From: Pseudomonas amygdali
GTDB taxonomy: Bacteria; Pseudomonadota; Gammaproteobacteria; Pseudomonadales; Pseudomonadaceae
DNA: 55,388 nucleotides
Assembly (NCBI RefSeq): GCF_002699855.1
Contig: NZ_LKBW01000157.1
Location: 1-55,388, forward strand
Reading direction: 5' to 3'
Position numbers and translations under genes: made by a program. The notes beneath the pieces were generated by a model. The model was not told where the DNA came from, did not search any database, and was given only the letters and a program-made list of their open reading frames with translations. This document shows positions 1-10,805 of this stretch, one piece after another. Every line of letters starts with the position of its first letter. Position 1 is the stretch's first letter.

Positions 1-264
1 CCCCCCCCCGGCTTGATTGATGATTCAATTGATTTTAACCGGATCACCCTTGCCCGATTTTTCTGCCCTGCCTTTGGCTCATGTTCAATGCGCCCACCTG
101 ACAACCTCAAAACCTTTGAACTTTACGTTCGTTGACCGCTCGGAACCTAGGCAGCTGAATTCGACGAGTCTTCTGCATTTCGCGATTGTCCGCTGCCATA
201 CCGTCAATTTTTCCATTGCATGGAATGCACAGGAGCGTCCCTGGGGCGTGAGGAGTGATGCTCG
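1..264. other. Leader region upstream of glgE
   Basis: No gene is supported here; open frames in this stretch are short and lack ribosome binding sites. It should hold the promoter of the glgE operon, but I cannot identify -35/-10 or sigma-54 elements with confidence. An AGGAG at 251-255 lies 9 nt before the glgE ATG. The window begins with a run of nine C, which may be a sequence-edge artefact. Confidence 0.5.
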
Positions 265-2283
265 ATGAGTGAACAGCCATATGGTCCGGATTCCCTGGCC
301 ACCGATGTACCGCACCCAACCCAACCCTTGTCACTGACCCAGGCGCTGCAATTGCCCCGCATCGTGATCGAAGACACGCTGCCAGTGATTGACGGTGGCC
401 TGTTTGCGGCCAAGGCGATCATCGGGCAACCGGTCACCGTGACCAGCAAGGTCTACGCCGACGGGCACGACAAAATGGCGGTCAATATTCGCTGGCGTGC
501 TGCCGATGAGGACACCTGGCATAGCGCGCCAATGCATGAACTGGGCAATGACAGCTGGGTCGGTGAGTTCACCCCGACTTCGGTCAGTCGCTATGTGTTT
601 CGCCTTGAAGCCTGGATCGATCAGTTCGGCAGCTATCGTTACGAACTGGACAAGAAGTTCGGCGCTGGTGTGCCTGTCGACTTGGAACTGGAAGAGGGGC
701 GCATTCATCTGGTGCATGCCGCTGAGCGCAGCCAGCACGATCAGCGCCAGCAGATTGAAAGCCTGCTAGGTCAGCTGGAGCAGGGCGATAAAGACGAGAA
801 GGTCGCGTTGCTGTTGCACAGCGAAACCGCAAACCTGATGAAGCTGGCTGATAATCAGGCCTTCCTGAGTCGTAGCGTTGAATTTCCGCTGGATGTCGAG
901 CGTGAGCTGGCGCAGTTCGCCAGCTGGTACGAGCTGTTTCCTCGCTCGATCACTGATGACCCTGCGCGCCACGGCACCTTCAACGATGTCCATTCGCGTT
1001 TGCCGATCATCCGCGACATGGGTTTCGACGTATTGTACTTTCCGCCGATTCACCCGATCGGCCGTGCCCATCGCAAGGGACCGAACAACTCTCTTACCGC
1101 AGGGCCGGATGATCCGGGCAGCCCGTACGCAATTGGCAGCGAGGATGGCGGTCATGAAGCCATTCACCCGCAGTTGGGCCGCCGTGAAGACTTCCGTAAC
1201 CTGGTGAAGGCTGCGGCCGATCACGGGCTGGAAATCGCACTGGACTTCGCCATTCAATGTTCGCAGGACCACCCTTGGCTCAAGCAGCATCCGGGCTGGT
1301 TCTCATGGCGTCCGGACGGCACGATCCGCTATGCGGAAAACCCGCCGAAGAAGTATCAGGACATCGTCAACGTCGATTTCTACGCGCCTTATGCCATTCC
1401 TGGTCTGTGGCTGGAATTGCGTGACATCGTTCTGGGCTGGGTGAATGAAGGCGTGAAGATTTTCCGCGTCGATAATCCGCACACCAAGCCGCTGCCTTTC
1501 TGGCAGTGGATGATCGGCGAGGTGCGCAATCAGCATCCTGAGGTCATGTTCCTTGCCGAAGCGTTCACCAAGCCTGCCATGATGGCGCGACTGGGCAAGG
1601 TCGGTTACAGCCAGAGTTACACGTATTTCACCTGGCGCAACACCAAGGCAGAGCTGTCCGAGTATTTCACCCAGCTCAACGAAGTGCCTTGGCGTGACTG
1701 CTATCGCCCGAACTTTTTCGTCAACACACCTGATATCAACCCGCGCTTCCTGCACGAGTCTGGCCGTCCTGGATTTCTGATCCGTGCAGCGCTGGCCACC
1801 ATGGGCTCCGGGCTGTGGGGCATGTATTCGGGGTTTGAGTTGTGTGAAGCGGCACCGATTCCCGGCAAGGAAGAGTATCTGGACTCGGAAAAGTACGAGA
1901 TTCGCGTTCGGGACTATGCCGCACCGGGCAACATCATTGCCGAGATCGCCCAGCTCAACCGCATTCGCAGGCAGAACCCCGCGCTGCAAACGCACTTGGG
2001 CTTGAAACTGTATAACGCGTGGAATGACAACATTCTGTACTTCGGCAAGCGTTCGGCGGATGGCAGCAACTTCATTCTGATTGCCGTCAACCTTGACCCC
2101 TTCAACGCACAGGAAGCAGATTTCGAGCTGCCGCTGTGGGAAATGGGCCTGCCGGATGACGCGGCGACGTCGGGTGAAGACCTGATGACCGGACACCGCT
2201 GGACCTGGTACGGCAAGTATCAGCACACGCGTCTTGATCCATCACAACCGTTTGGAATCTGGCGCATCCAGGCTGCGCAATAA
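265..2283 (+). CDS. glgE: GlgE, alpha-1,4-glucan:maltose-1-phosphate maltosyltransferase
   Basis: This cytosolic GH13 enzyme extends alpha-1,4-glucans using maltose 1-phosphate. The 672-residue length is normal for GlgE. The N-terminal third is the beta-sandwich/helical region of the family, followed by the TIM barrel. The catalytic triad is readable: nucleophile D403 in RVDNPHTKP, acid/base E432 in FLAEAFTKP and D490 in NTPDINPR. Their spacing (29 and 58 residues) is very close to that of the Streptomyces enzyme (D394, E423, D480). The ATG has AGGAG at 251-255. It is the first gene of an operon with treS-maltokinase and glgB, which supply its substrate and branch its product. A tiny out-of-frame ATG (258) overlaps the start; I give it no weight. 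Confidence 0.95.
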   Translation: MSEQPYGPDSLATDVPHPTQPLSLTQALQLPRIVIEDTLPVIDGGLFAAKAIIGQPVTVTSKVYADGHDKMAVNIRWRAADEDTWHSAPMHELGNDSWVGEFTPTSVSRYVFRLEAWIDQFGSYRYELDKKFGAGVPVDLELEEGRIHLVHAAERSQHDQRQQIESLLGQLEQGDKDEKVALLLHSETANLMKLADNQAFLSRSVEFPLDVERELAQFASWYELFPRSITDDPARHGTFNDVHSRLPIIRDMGFDVLYFPPIHPIGRAHRKGPNNSLTAGPDDPGSPYAIGSEDGGHEAIHPQLGRREDFRNLVKAAADHGLEIALDFAIQCSQDHPWLKQHPGWFSWRPDGTIRYAENPPKKYQDIVNVDFYAPYAIPGLWLELRDIVLGWVNEGVKIFRVDNPHTKPLPFWQWMIGEVRNQHPEVMFLAEAFTKPAMMARLGKVGYSQSYTYFTWRNTKAELSEYFTQLNEVPWRDCYRPNFFVNTPDINPRFLHESGRPGFLIRAALATMGSGLWGMYSGFELCEAAPIPGKEEYLDSEKYEIRVRDYAAPGNIIAEIAQLNRIRRQNPALQTHLGLKLYNAWNDNILYFGKRSADGSNFILIAVNLDPFNAQEADFELPLWEMGLPDDAATSGEDLMTGHRWTWYGKYQHTRLDPSQPFGIWRIQAAQ

Positions 2284-2302
2284 CACTCCCAAGGAGTCAG
2301 TA

Positions 2303-5300
2303 ATGGCCAAGAAGCCCGGTGACGCGACATTCATCAAAGACCCGCTCTGGTACAAGGATGCGGTGATTTACCAGGTTCATGTGAAATCGTTCTTCGATTC
2401 CAATAACGACGGGATCGGCGATTTCGCGGGCTTGATCGAAAAGCTCGACTACATTGCCGCGCTGGGGGTCAACACCATCTGGTTGCTGCCGTTCTACCCG
2501 TCGCCGCGCCGGGACGATGGCTACGATATTTCCGAATACCGCGATGTGCATAGCGATTACGGCACCATGGCCGATGCCAAGCGCTTCATTGCCCAGGCGC
2601 ACAAGCGTGGCCTGCGGGTGATCAGTGAGCTGGTTATCAACCATACGTCCGACCAGCACACGTGGTTTCAGAAAGCGCGTCATGCCAAGCCCGGCTCCAA
2701 GGCACGGGATTTCTATGTCTGGTCGGACACCGACCAGAAGTACGACGGCACGCGGATCATTTTTCTCGACACAGAAACGTCCAACTGGACCAGGGACCCG
2801 GTCGCCGGGCAATACTTCTGGCACCGTTTTTACTCCCACCAACCAGACCTGAACTTCGATAACCCGCACGTACTTGATGCGGTGCTTGAAGTCATGCGCT
2901 TCTGGCTGGACCTGGGCATTGACGGTTTGCGTCTGGACGCTATCCCATACCTGATCGAACGCGATGGCACCAATAACGAGAACCTTCCGGAAACCCATCA
3001 GGTGCTCAAGCGTATTCGCGCCGAGATCGATGCGAACTACCCGGACCGCATGCTGCTGGCCGAGGCCAATCAATGGCCGGAAGACACCCAGCTGTATTTC
3101 GGCGACAGCAAGGGGCCGGATGGCGACGAATGTCACATGGCGTTTCACTTCCCGCTGATGCCGCGCATGTACATGGCGCTGGCGCAGGAAGACCGCTTTC
3201 CGATCACCGATATTCTGCGCCAGACACCGGAAATTCCGGAGAATTGCCAGTGGGCGATTTTCCTCCGCAACCACGACGAACTGACCTTGGAAATGGTGAC
3301 GGATCGTGAGCGTGATTACCTCTGGAATTACTATGCCGCTGACCGCCGCGCGCGGATCAACCTGGGTATTCGTCGACGCCTGGCACCACTGGTTGATCGG
3401 GACCGCCGCCGGGTCGAACTGTTGAACAGCATGCTGTTGTCGATGCCCGGCACGCCGACGTTGTATTACGGTGATGAGATCGGCATGGGCGACAACATCT
3501 ATCTAGGCGACCGGGATGGTGTGCGTACGCCGATGCAGTGGTCGATCGACCGCAACGGCGGCTTTTCGCGTGCAGATCCGGCCAGCCTGGTATTGCCGCC
3601 GATCATGGACCCGATGTACGGCTTTCAGTCGGTCAACGTCGAAATTCAGGAGCGTGACCCGCACTCGCTGCTGAACTGGAATCGACGCATGCTGGCGGTG
3701 CGCAAACAGCAGAAGGCATTCGGGCGTGGCACGCTGAAAATGCTCTCGCCGTCGAACCGCCGCATTCTTGCGTATACCCGCGAGTACACGGCACCCGATG
3801 GTCACAGCGAAGTGGTGTTGTGTGTTGCCAACGTTTCCAGCGCCGCTCAGGCTGCAGAGCTTGAGCTGTCGGCTCACGCAGGCACAGTGCCGGTGGAAAT
3901 GCTCGGTGGCAGCGCATTTCCGCCTATCGGGCAGTTAAGCTATTTGCTGACGCTCCCGCCGTATGGTTTTTACTGGTTTTTACTGGCTTCGGAGAATCAA
4001 ATGCCCAGTTGGCACGTTGAACCCGCGCAGAGCATGCCGGACTTCCCGACCCTGGTGCTCAAGAAGCGCCTTGAGGAGTTGCTCGAAGAGCCGCTGCGCA
4101 GCACCATGGAAAAAACGTCACTGGCTGTTTATTTGCCAAAACGCCGCTGGTTCGCAGGCAAGGGCAAGGACATAGAGCAGGTCAATATCGCGTATGCGGT
4201 GCGTTTCGGCGATGAGGCGCACCCTGTGTTGCTCAGCGAAATAGAAGTGACTGCAGACGGCCAGACCGATCGCTATCAGCTGCCATTCGGCTTGCTCGCC
4301 GAAGACGACATCAGCAGCGCGTTGCCACAGCAACTGGCACTTGCCAGAGTGCGGCGTAATCGTGATGTAGGGCTGATCACCGATGCGTTTACTCTGGAAA
4401 CCTTCATTCGTGCAGTGATTCAGGGCATGCAGTCGGATACGGTCATCCCCTGCGCTGACGGCGAGTTGCGTTTCGAGCAAAGTTCGCAGCTGGCACCGCT
4501 CGCCCTCACCGCAGAGTCGGAAGTGCGCTACCTGTCTGCCGAGCAGTCGAACAGCTCGGTGGTCGTCGGTGGCAGCCTGGTGCTCAAACTGATTCGTAAA
4601 GTCAGTGCCGGGACGCACCCGGAGCTGGAAATGGGTGCTTTCCTGACCAACGCTGGCTTCAAGAATATCTCGCCGTTGCTTGGCTCTGTGGTGCGTGTCG
4701 GCAACGACGGAAAACCGAATCTGCTGATGATTGCCCAAGGCTACCTGAGCAATCAGGGTGACGCTTGGGAGTGGACACAGAACAATCTGGAACGCGCAGT
4801 ACGCGATGAGTTGGCGCATGGCGTTTCCGGCCAGGAACAGCATTACAATGCGTTGCTGGAGCTGGCGGACTTTTCGCGTAGCCTTGGTCAGCGTCTCGGT
4901 GAAATGCACCAGATTCTGGCGTCGCCTACCGACAATGCAGACTTCGCTGTTGAAGTCACCAGCAGTCAGGACAGCAAGGCCTCCGGAACCAGCGTCAATG
5001 CTCAGCTTGAGCGCGCCTTGCAACTGCTTGAGCAGCGCAAGGGCGATCTGGAACAGGACGATCAGCAACTGGTCAGCGATTTGCTTGCACAGCGCAAGCA
5101 GATTCGTCAGCGCGTCGAAGGTCTGGCCAAGCGCTCGGCAGGTGGCCTGCGGATTCGCGTGCATGGTGACTTGCACCTCGGGCAAGTGCTGGTGGTCAAA
5201 GGCGATGCCTACCTGATCGATTTCGAGGGTGAACCGGCCCGCGCACTTGAAGAACGCCGTGCCAAGCACAGCCCGTTCAAGGATGTCAGCGGTGTTTTGC

Positions 5301-5629
5301 GCTCGTTTGACTACGCTGCCGCCATGGCAGTACGCAGCGCACAAAGCGTCGATACCTCGCCTGAGGCTGCCGGTGCTCGCAAACGTGTCGCCGAGACCTA
5401 CCTGGCGCAGGCGCGGGAAGCCTTTATCGAAGGTTATCGCTCGGCAACGAGCGGAATGGCTCATGCCTGGAAAGATGCAAAAGGGGAGGACGCCGCACTG
5501 GAATTGTTCACCCTTGAAAAAGCTGCTTATGAAGTGATCTACGAAGCCGAGAATCGTCCAGCCTGGTTGGCCGTTCCCTTGCAAGGCTTGCGTGGGTTGC
5601 TGCAACCGTCTGATGGAGAGCCAATATGA
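2303..5629 (+). CDS. treS: Fused trehalose synthase (TreS) and maltokinase
   Basis: This bifunctional enzyme isomerises trehalose to maltose and phosphorylates maltose to maltose 1-phosphate, the GlgE donor. Residues 1 to about 560 are TreS (GH13) with D212 in [10 protein letters not shown]254 in LLAEANQ and D325 in RNHDEL. The TreS part ends in the usual [10 protein letters not shown]. Residues from about 567 are a maltokinase with the phosphotransferase-like HGDLHLGQ (D956) and IDFEGEP (D973). I chose ATG 2303, preceded by AAGGAG at 2291-2296, over an upstream in-frame start inside glgE. An in-frame ATG at 4001 with GGAG at 3991-3994 sits exactly at the fusion joint. The end overlaps glgB by ATGA. 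Confidence 0.95.
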   Translation: MAKKPGDATFIKDPLWYKDAVIYQVHVKSFFDSNNDGIGDFAGLIEKLDYIAALGVNTIWLLPFYPSPRRDDGYDISEYRDVHSDYGTMADAKRFIAQAHKRGLRVISELVINHTSDQHTWFQKARHAKPGSKARDFYVWSDTDQKYDGTRIIFLDTETSNWTRDPVAGQYFWHRFYSHQPDLNFDNPHVLDAVLEVMRFWLDLGIDGLRLDAIPYLIERDGTNNENLPETHQVLKRIRAEIDANYPDRMLLAEANQWPEDTQLYFGDSKGPDGDECHMAFHFPLMPRMYMALAQEDRFPITDILRQTPEIPENCQWAIFLRNHDELTLEMVTDRERDYLWNYYAADRRARINLGIRRRLAPLVDRDRRRVELLNSMLLSMPGTPTLYYGDEIGMGDNIYLGDRDGVRTPMQWSIDRNGGFSRADPASLVLPPIMDPMYGFQSVNVEIQERDPHSLLNWNRRMLAVRKQQKAFGRGTLKMLSPSNRRILAYTREYTAPDGHSEVVLCVANVSSAAQAAELELSAHAGTVPVEMLGGSAFPPIGQLSYLLTLPPYGFYWFLLASENQMPSWHVEPAQSMPDFPTLVLKKRLEELLEEPLRSTMEKTSLAVYLPKRRWFAGKGKDIEQVNIAYAVRFGDEAHPVLLSEIEVTADGQTDRYQLPFGLLAEDDISSALPQQLALARVRRNRDVGLITDAFTLETFIRAVIQGMQSDTVIPCADGELRFEQSSQLAPLALTAESEVRYLSAEQSNSSVVVGGSLVLKLIRKVSAGTHPELEMGAFLTNAGFKNISPLLGSVVRVGNDGKPNLLMIAQGYLSNQGDAWEWTQNNLERAVRDELAHGVSGQEQHYNALLELADFSRSLGQRLGEMHQILASPTDNADFAVEVTSSQDSKASGTSVNAQLERALQLLEQRKGDLEQDDQQLVSDLLAQRKQIRQRVEGLAKRSAGGLRIRVHGDLHLGQVLVVKGDAYLIDFEGEPARALEERRAKHSPFKDVSGVLRSFDYAAAMAVRSAQSVDTSPEAAGARKRVAETYLAQAREAFIEGYRSATSGMAHAWKDAKGEDAALELFTLEKAAYEVIYEAENRPAWLAVPLQGLRGLLQPSDGEPI
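4001..4003 (+). promoter_or_regulatory. Possible internal start for the maltokinase half
   Basis: An in-frame ATG at residue 567 of the TreS-maltokinase fusion follows GGAGAATCAA (3991-4000), a reasonable ribosome binding site with 6-nt spacing. It falls right after the canonical TreS C-terminus. This is what an ancestral two-gene arrangement would leave behind, and it may still give some free maltokinase. Confidence 0.35.
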
Positions 5630-7872
5630 ATGCGCCTCACAAAACCGGCACAGGCCGCCGCGCGATTCCCGCTGCTGCGGACCTCGACGCGCTGATCCGC
5701 GCGGAACACCGTGATCCTTTCTCGATCCTGGGTCCGCACGGTGACGGCGGCAGCGGGCAATACGTTCGTGCCTATCTGCCCGCTGCGTTGAGCGTGCGTC
5801 TGCTGGCCAAAGATGATGGTCGCGAGCTGGGCGAGATGGAAATGAGCGAGGTGCCGGGTTTTTTCGTCGGTCATCTCGAGCAGCCACAGCCTTACCTGCT
5901 GAAAATCCAATGGGCTGGCGGCGAGCAGATCACTGAGGACCCTTACAGCTTCGGTCCGCTGCTGGGCGAGATGGACCTTTATCTGTTTGCCGAAGGCAAC
6001 CACCGCGACCTGAGCAGTTGCCTGGGCGCGCAAGTGACCAACGTCGATGGCGTCGACGGTGTGCGCTTTGCGGTCTGGGCGCCGAATGCCCGCCGTGTGT
6101 CGGTGGTCGGCAGTTTCAACAGCTGGGATGGTCGTCGTCACCCGATGCGCCTGCGTCACCCGACCGGCGTATGGGAGATTTTCGTTCCGCGTCTGCAGCC
6201 CGGTGAAGTCTACAAATACGAGATCCTCGGTGCCCACGGGATTCTGCCGCTGAAAAGCGACCCTATGGCTCTGGCCACTACGCTGCCGCCCGACACCGCG
6301 TCAAAGGTCACTACGCCACTGCAATTCGAGTGGAACGACCAGGAATGGCTGCAATCACGGACAGGCCGCCACGATGTTGCCGCGCCGCTGTCGATCTACG
6401 AACTGCACGCAGGCTCGTGGCAGATGGAGCAGCACGAAGACGGTCAATGGCGACAGTACAACTGGCGCGAGCTGGCTGATCGCTTGATTCCCTATGTGAA
6501 GGAACTCGGCTTCACCCACATTGAGCTGATGCCGATCATGGAGCACCCGTTCGGGGGGTCATGGGGCTATCAGTTGCTGGCCCAGTTTGCACCGACTGCT
6601 CGCTACGGTTCGCCGGAAGATTTCGCCGCGTTCGTTGACGCCTGTCATCGGGCTGAAATAGGCGTGATTCTTGACTGGGTGCCTGCGCATTTCCCGACCG
6701 ATACCCACGGCCTGGCGCAGTTCGACGGCACCGCGCTGTACGAGTACGCCGACCCCAAGGAAGGCTTCCATCAGGACTGGAACACGCTGATCTACAACCT
6801 GGGGCGCACCGAAGTTCATGGCTTCATGCTGGCTTCGGCGTTGCACTGGCTTAAGCATTACCACATCGACGGTCTGCGAGTGGATGCGGTGGCGTCAATG
6901 CTGTACCGCGACTATTCGCGTAATGCAGGCGAATGGGTGCCAAATCGCTTTGGCGGACGCGAAAACCTCGAGGCAATCGACTTCCTGCGTCATTTGAACG
7001 ACGTAGTTGCGCTGGAAGCCCCAGGGACCATGGTGATTGCGGAAGAGTCGACCGCGTGGCCGGGTGTCAGCGAGCCGACCCAGCAGGGTGGGCTGGGCTT
7101 CAACTACAAGTGGAGCATGGGCTGGATGCATGATTCGCTGCAGTACATGGAGGAGGACCCGATCAATCGCGGACACCACCACGGCAAGCTGAGCTTCAGC
7201 CTGGTGTACGCGTGGTCAGAGCGCTTCGTACTGCCTATTTCCCATGACGAAGTGGTACACGGCAAACATTCGCTGATCGACAAGATGCCGGGTGACCACT
7301 GGCAGAAGTTCGCCAACCTGCGCGCTTATCTGTCGTTCATGTGGACGCACCCGGGCAAGAAACTGCTGTTCATGGGCTGTGAATTCGGTCAGTGGCGTGA
7401 GTGGAATCACGACCGTGAACTGGACTGGTACTTGATGAAATACGCTGAACATATTGGCGTGAAGAAGCTGGTCAGTGACCTGAACCGAATCTATCGTCAG
7501 GAAAAGGCGTTGTACCAGCGCGATGCTGATCCAGCGGGCTTCCAGTGGCTGATCGGCGACGACCAGGCCAATAGCGTGTTTGCCTACCTGCGCTGGAGCA
7601 ATGATGGCGAGCCGCTGCTGGTGGTGGCCAACATGACGCCAGTGCCGCGCCTGGATTATCGTGTCGGCGCGCCGGTATCAGGTGCATGGACTGAGTTGCT
7701 GAACAGCGACGCGGAAACCTACGCAGGTTCTAACATGGGCAATGGTGGGGAAGTGAACACCGAAGACGAGCCAGCACATGGGATGGAGGCTTCACTGAAA
7801 CTGAACCTGCCGCCGCTTGCCGTGCTTATCCTCAAACCGAAGAAGACTGACCAGGGCGCATCCCCGCGCTGA
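5626..7872 (+). CDS. glgB: GlgB, 1,4-alpha-glucan branching enzyme
   Basis: This GH13 enzyme makes alpha-1,6 branches in the glucan built by GlgE. The 748-residue length fits the long bacterial GlgB form, with two N-terminal beta domains (roughly 20-110 and 125-215) before the barrel. Catalytic residues are visible: nucleophile D420 in [11 protein letters not shown]473 in [10 protein letters not shown] and D541 in [10 protein letters not shown]. The start ATG overlaps the stop of the treS fusion in an ATGA, so translation is probably coupled. It is the last gene of the operon. A strong hairpin at 7886-7912 follows the stop. Confidence 0.97.
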   Translation: MNAPHKTGTGRRAIPAAADLDALIRAEHRDPFSILGPHGDGGSGQYVRAYLPAALSVRLLAKDDGRELGEMEMSEVPGFFVGHLEQPQPYLLKIQWAGGEQITEDPYSFGPLLGEMDLYLFAEGNHRDLSSCLGAQVTNVDGVDGVRFAVWAPNARRVSVVGSFNSWDGRRHPMRLRHPTGVWEIFVPRLQPGEVYKYEILGAHGILPLKSDPMALATTLPPDTASKVTTPLQFEWNDQEWLQSRTGRHDVAAPLSIYELHAGSWQMEQHEDGQWRQYNWRELADRLIPYVKELGFTHIELMPIMEHPFGGSWGYQLLAQFAPTARYGSPEDFAAFVDACHRAEIGVILDWVPAHFPTDTHGLAQFDGTALYEYADPKEGFHQDWNTLIYNLGRTEVHGFMLASALHWLKHYHIDGLRVDAVASMLYRDYSRNAGEWVPNRFGGRENLEAIDFLRHLNDVVALEAPGTMVIAEESTAWPGVSEPTQQGGLGFNYKWSMGWMHDSLQYMEEDPINRGHHHGKLSFSLVYAWSERFVLPISHDEVVHGKHSLIDKMPGDHWQKFANLRAYLSFMWTHPGKKLLFMGCEFGQWREWNHDRELDWYLMKYAEHIGVKKLVSDLNRIYRQEKALYQRDADPAGFQWLIGDDQANSVFAYLRWSNDGEPLLVVANMTPVPRLDYRVGAPVSGAWTELLNSDAETYAGSNMGNGGEVNTEDEPAHGMEASLKLNLPPLAVLILKPKKTDQGASPR

Positions 7873-7880
7873 CGGTCGCA

Positions 7881-10553
7881 TTACCACACCAGCCTGAAAC
7901 CCAGGCTGGTGTTTACTCCCTCCGTTCCTTGTTCGCCCAGATCAACAAGGTAATCAGCGCTCCAGTGCAGACTGGCCTTGCTGCTCAATGTCGCTATCAT
8001 CCCGGCGCCGATACTGCCCGTCGTTGATCGATGCTCGGTTCTTATCTGCTCTGCATGATCGAATGTCAGCGTGTCATGGCCGTCTTTGGTGTGCCAGAGG
8101 TTGGCTCGCAGATAAGGCGCTATCGGTACGCTACTGAATTGATAGCGCCCCTTGAAACGTATGCCGATGCGCCCTGTGGTGTAAGACTGACTGTCGAATC
8201 CGAGATGGGCAATGCCGTCATGCTGATCCTGAAGGTCTATGCGTTGGTAGATGATCTGTAGCTGAGGCTCTGCAACCCAGCGCTGTGAGAGTGGCAGCGG
8301 ATACCCGGCCTCTGCAGACAGGCTCATCACATGGCCTTCAATGTCGACACCTGTGCCCCTGACGGAGCGGCTGCGGCCGTCCAGGCGAGTGCCCATCGCG
8401 ACTGCGTCAACGTACCCGCCACCGGGTGTCGTCAGCGTCCAGTAGGCCCCCAGGCTTTGCCCGCTCAGTTTCAGGTGCCCTGTTTCGTAGTTTCTGAAAC
8501 CCTCAGCAAAACCCTGCACTTTGCCATCCAGACGGTTATGCGCGACGAACAGCCCGACGCGCTGGCTCCGCCCGTTGTCCAAGTGCCAGGCATACAGATC
8601 ATGGCCGATCTGGTAGCCCTTGAATGAAGCGTCCAGGCCTGGGCTCACGTCTCCAGACCAGCGTTGCCTGAAGTCGCTGCCAAACACACGTGCCCATCCG
8701 GCAGGCGCCATGTCGTATTCAGTCAGTAGCGCCTGATCACCCTGGCGCTCATGAAAGGTGCCCAGCGAACTCAGCGCCAGGACCGCAGCGCTTGGCGCTG
8801 CCACTGAATAGTTGGCGACCTCGGGGCGGTACAACGCGATGGGCGAGGCTCCGCGAACGGGTTCCGGCAGTGGCGGTGTTCCGATCGCGGGCACTGGCAG
8901 TGCGGCTGCCGGGAGGACCGGGGCCGGGGTGGTCGGCGCAGGCTCAGGCTCAGGGTTTGGGAGCGGGGCGGGCACAGGTTGCGGTGTTGGTGTCGGCTCG
9001 GGAGCAGGTTCGGGAGTCGGCTCAGGTGTCGGCTGGGGAGTTGGCTGTGCAGGTTCGGGGAGGGGCTCTACAGGGGGCGGCGCTGGCGTTGGCGGCGCAA
9101 TCACCGCAGAGCGCAGGAACCAGCTGTTCTCCGAGCCGGCAGTGGCGCCGCCCTTGAACAGGTAATACTGATAAGCTCCTGCAGACAGCGGACTTTGCAA
9201 CGAAAAGGCGCTGCTATCGCTGGTTGCACCGTTGATGGCTTGTACCACTTCAATGCCGTTGCCAAGGGTCAGGGCGCCCAGCCCACCCGCGTTGCTGACG
9301 ATCATGCGCGTAGAACCACTGATCCTACCCTGTGCCACCACCAGTCGGTCGCTGGCGGATGCATCATCGCCCAGTGCCGAGAGCAACAGCAGCCGCCCGT
9401 TCTGGCCGGTGTAATTGCCGTTCACCGTCAATGTGCCAGTGAGCGCACTGCCTGCATCGCGCACGTCCAGCGTTCCGGCATTCTCTAATGAAGCGAGGGA
9501 TGCTGCGCGGAAGGGCGCAATGCTGCCCGAGGTCGAGATCAGCGTACTGCTGGAATCAATGTTCAGAACGCCGGTGTTACTCACGCCGTCACCAAGGACC
9601 AGCTTACCGGCCAGATCCAGCTGCGAGCCGTTGCTCAGGTTGACGGTCTCCCAGTTGCCATAGCGACCCGGCTGCAAAGACACAGTGTTATCAAGCGTCA
9701 GCACGTCATTGCCAGGGCCGCCGTCAAGCAGCGGGTTGGCGCTCAGGTAATATTCGCTCAGGTTGTACAGCCGCGCCGCATCATCGCCGTCGGCCATCAA
9801 CACACTGTTGCGGGCGTAGCCACCGTTCAGCCAATTGAAGCTGTCATTACCGGCGCTGGCACGAACTTCACCACGAATATCGCCACCGCTGAGGGTGATC
9901 AGGTCGTCGCCGCCGCTGACGCTGACATTGCCGCCCACAGAGCCGCCCAAGAGGGTGATCGTATCCCTGCCAAAGCCGGTTACCAGGTTGTTGATGATCG
10001 TGCCACCGGACATCTCGAACACGTTGTTGTCGAGCTTCATGTCAACTCGGCCAATGCTGCCGCCGGTCATCACCGCAACGTCGCCGTCCTCGAACGCACG
10101 AGTGATGGTGCCTCCGGTCATCAGAAAGGTATCTCGCCCGTCGCACTGGGCCAGCGAGCCCAGCGTAACGCCGCTCATGAAAAAGTCGTCGGGATCGTCG
10201 CCCTGGTTCAGGCCGCCGCTGATCTCGCCCGCCGACAACGTGAATGAGTCGATTCCGGCACTCTGGGTGACGTTGCCGAGAATACGGCCTGACTGCATAT
10301 CAACGCTGTCGATTCCTGACCCATAGCTGATATCGCCGGCGACCGTGCCTGTTCCGCCTTTGGGAAATATCAGAATGTGATCGCCGCTCAGACCGATAAA
10401 TGAGCCGCTGATGTCACTGTCGCAGACTTGAACGCCGGACGACGTCGAGGCCCCAAGTGCGCAGGCTCCCTCCGCACAGGACGGGATAATGGCCAGCATA
10501 ATGAATGGCAGAACATTACGGGTGTGGTACAGATGAATACAACGAATTTTCAT
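7881..10553 (-). CDS. Autotransporter (type Va) with repetitive beta-helical passenger
   Basis: This 890-residue protein has an N-terminal signal sequence (roughly 1-27), a passenger of about 450 residues rich in repeated MSGG/LSGGDI/MTGGSI units, a Pro-rich linker of PTP/PEP units (about 484-567) and a C-terminal beta-barrel from about 630, ending in W. The passenger contains GNDSF, GDDLITLSGG and GGPGNDVLTLDN (near 277), which resemble calcium-binding RTX repeats. Its cargo function is unknown; a surface adhesin-like role is the default guess. I chose ATG 10553 because GGGAG lies just upstream, whereas the longer frame starting at 10604 has no such site. It is convergent with glgB. Confidence 0.85.
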   Translation of the reverse strand: MKIRCIHLYHTRNVLPFIMLAIIPSCAEGACALGASTSSGVQVCDSDISGSFIGLSGDHILIFPKGGTGTVAGDISYGSGIDSVDMQSGRILGNVTQSAGIDSFTLSAGEISGGLNQGDDPDDFFMSGVTLGSLAQCDGRDTFLMTGGTITRAFEDGDVAVMTGGSIGRVDMKLDNNVFEMSGGTIINNLVTGFGRDTITLLGGSVGGNVSVSGGDDLITLSGGDIRGEVRASAGNDSFNWLNGGYARNSVLMADGDDAARLYNLSEYYLSANPLLDGGPGNDVLTLDNTVSLQPGRYGNWETVNLSNGSQLDLAGKLVLGDGVSNTGVLNIDSSSTLISTSGSIAPFRAASLASLENAGTLDVRDAGSALTGTLTVNGNYTGQNGRLLLLSALGDDASASDRLVVAQGRISGSTRMIVSNAGGLGALTLGNGIEVVQAINGATSDSSAFSLQSPLSAGAYQYYLFKGGATAGSENSWFLRSAVIAPPTPAPPPVEPLPEPAQPTPQPTPEPTPEPAPEPTPTPQPVPAPLPNPEPEPAPTTPAPVLPAAALPVPAIGTPPLPEPVRGASPIALYRPEVANYSVAAPSAAVLALSSLGTFHERQGDQALLTEYDMAPAGWARVFGSDFRQRWSGDVSPGLDASFKGYQIGHDLYAWHLDNGRSQRVGLFVAHNRLDGKVQGFAEGFRNYETGHLKLSGQSLGAYWTLTTPGGGYVDAVAMGTRLDGRSRSVRGTGVDIEGHVMSLSAEAGYPLPLSQRWVAEPQLQIIYQRIDLQDQHDGIAHLGFDSQSYTTGRIGIRFKGRYQFSSVPIAPYLRANLWHTKDGHDTLTFDHAEQIRTEHRSTTGSIGAGMIATLSSKASLHWSADYLVDLGEQGTEGVNTSLGFRLVW
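7886..7912. terminator. Hairpin ending the glg operon, inside the autotransporter 3' end
   Basis: ACACCAGCCTG (7886-7896), loop AAACC and CAGGCTGGTGT (7902-7912) form a perfect 11-bp stem. It lies 14 nt after the glgB stop, with only a short T stretch behind it on the plus strand. On the minus strand the same bases encode the last residues of the autotransporter barrel (NTSLGFRLVW and stop). One sequence would therefore serve as a terminator for glgB and as coding sequence for a conserved C-terminus. Confidence 0.55.
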
Positions 10554-10805
10554 GACAGCTCTCCCGGCCAGGCAGGCAGCAGGGAGGCAATCGAAACGGA
10601 TCAAGGCGCCAGACTGCCACGCTCAGTGACGTCGCCCCAAGGCTGGCGACGGTCGCTTTGCGGGCCTGTTTTCAAGGCCCGCAGTACGAAGTCAAGAGGT
10701 CGTTGGCCGATGCGTCAAGAAGTTGACCGACCGGTGGCGAGATTTAAACTTCTGCTACCAACTATTGGAATTACAAGTAAAAAACTTATGCGCTAAAGGT
10801 AGTGT

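Noticed and set aside
1..10. Run of nine C at the window start as a biological feature
   Set aside because: It sits exactly at the sequence edge and could be an assembly artefact; nothing around it supports a function.
4118..5887. Long minus-strand open frame opposite the treS-maltokinase gene
   Set aside because: It is antisense to a clear gene with intact motifs, has no ribosome binding site, and is explained by GC-rich codon bias.
8812..9165. Plus-strand Gly/Ser-rich frame (GSGAGSGVGSG type) as a real repeat protein
   Set aside because: It is the antisense reading of the Pro-rich linker of the autotransporter.
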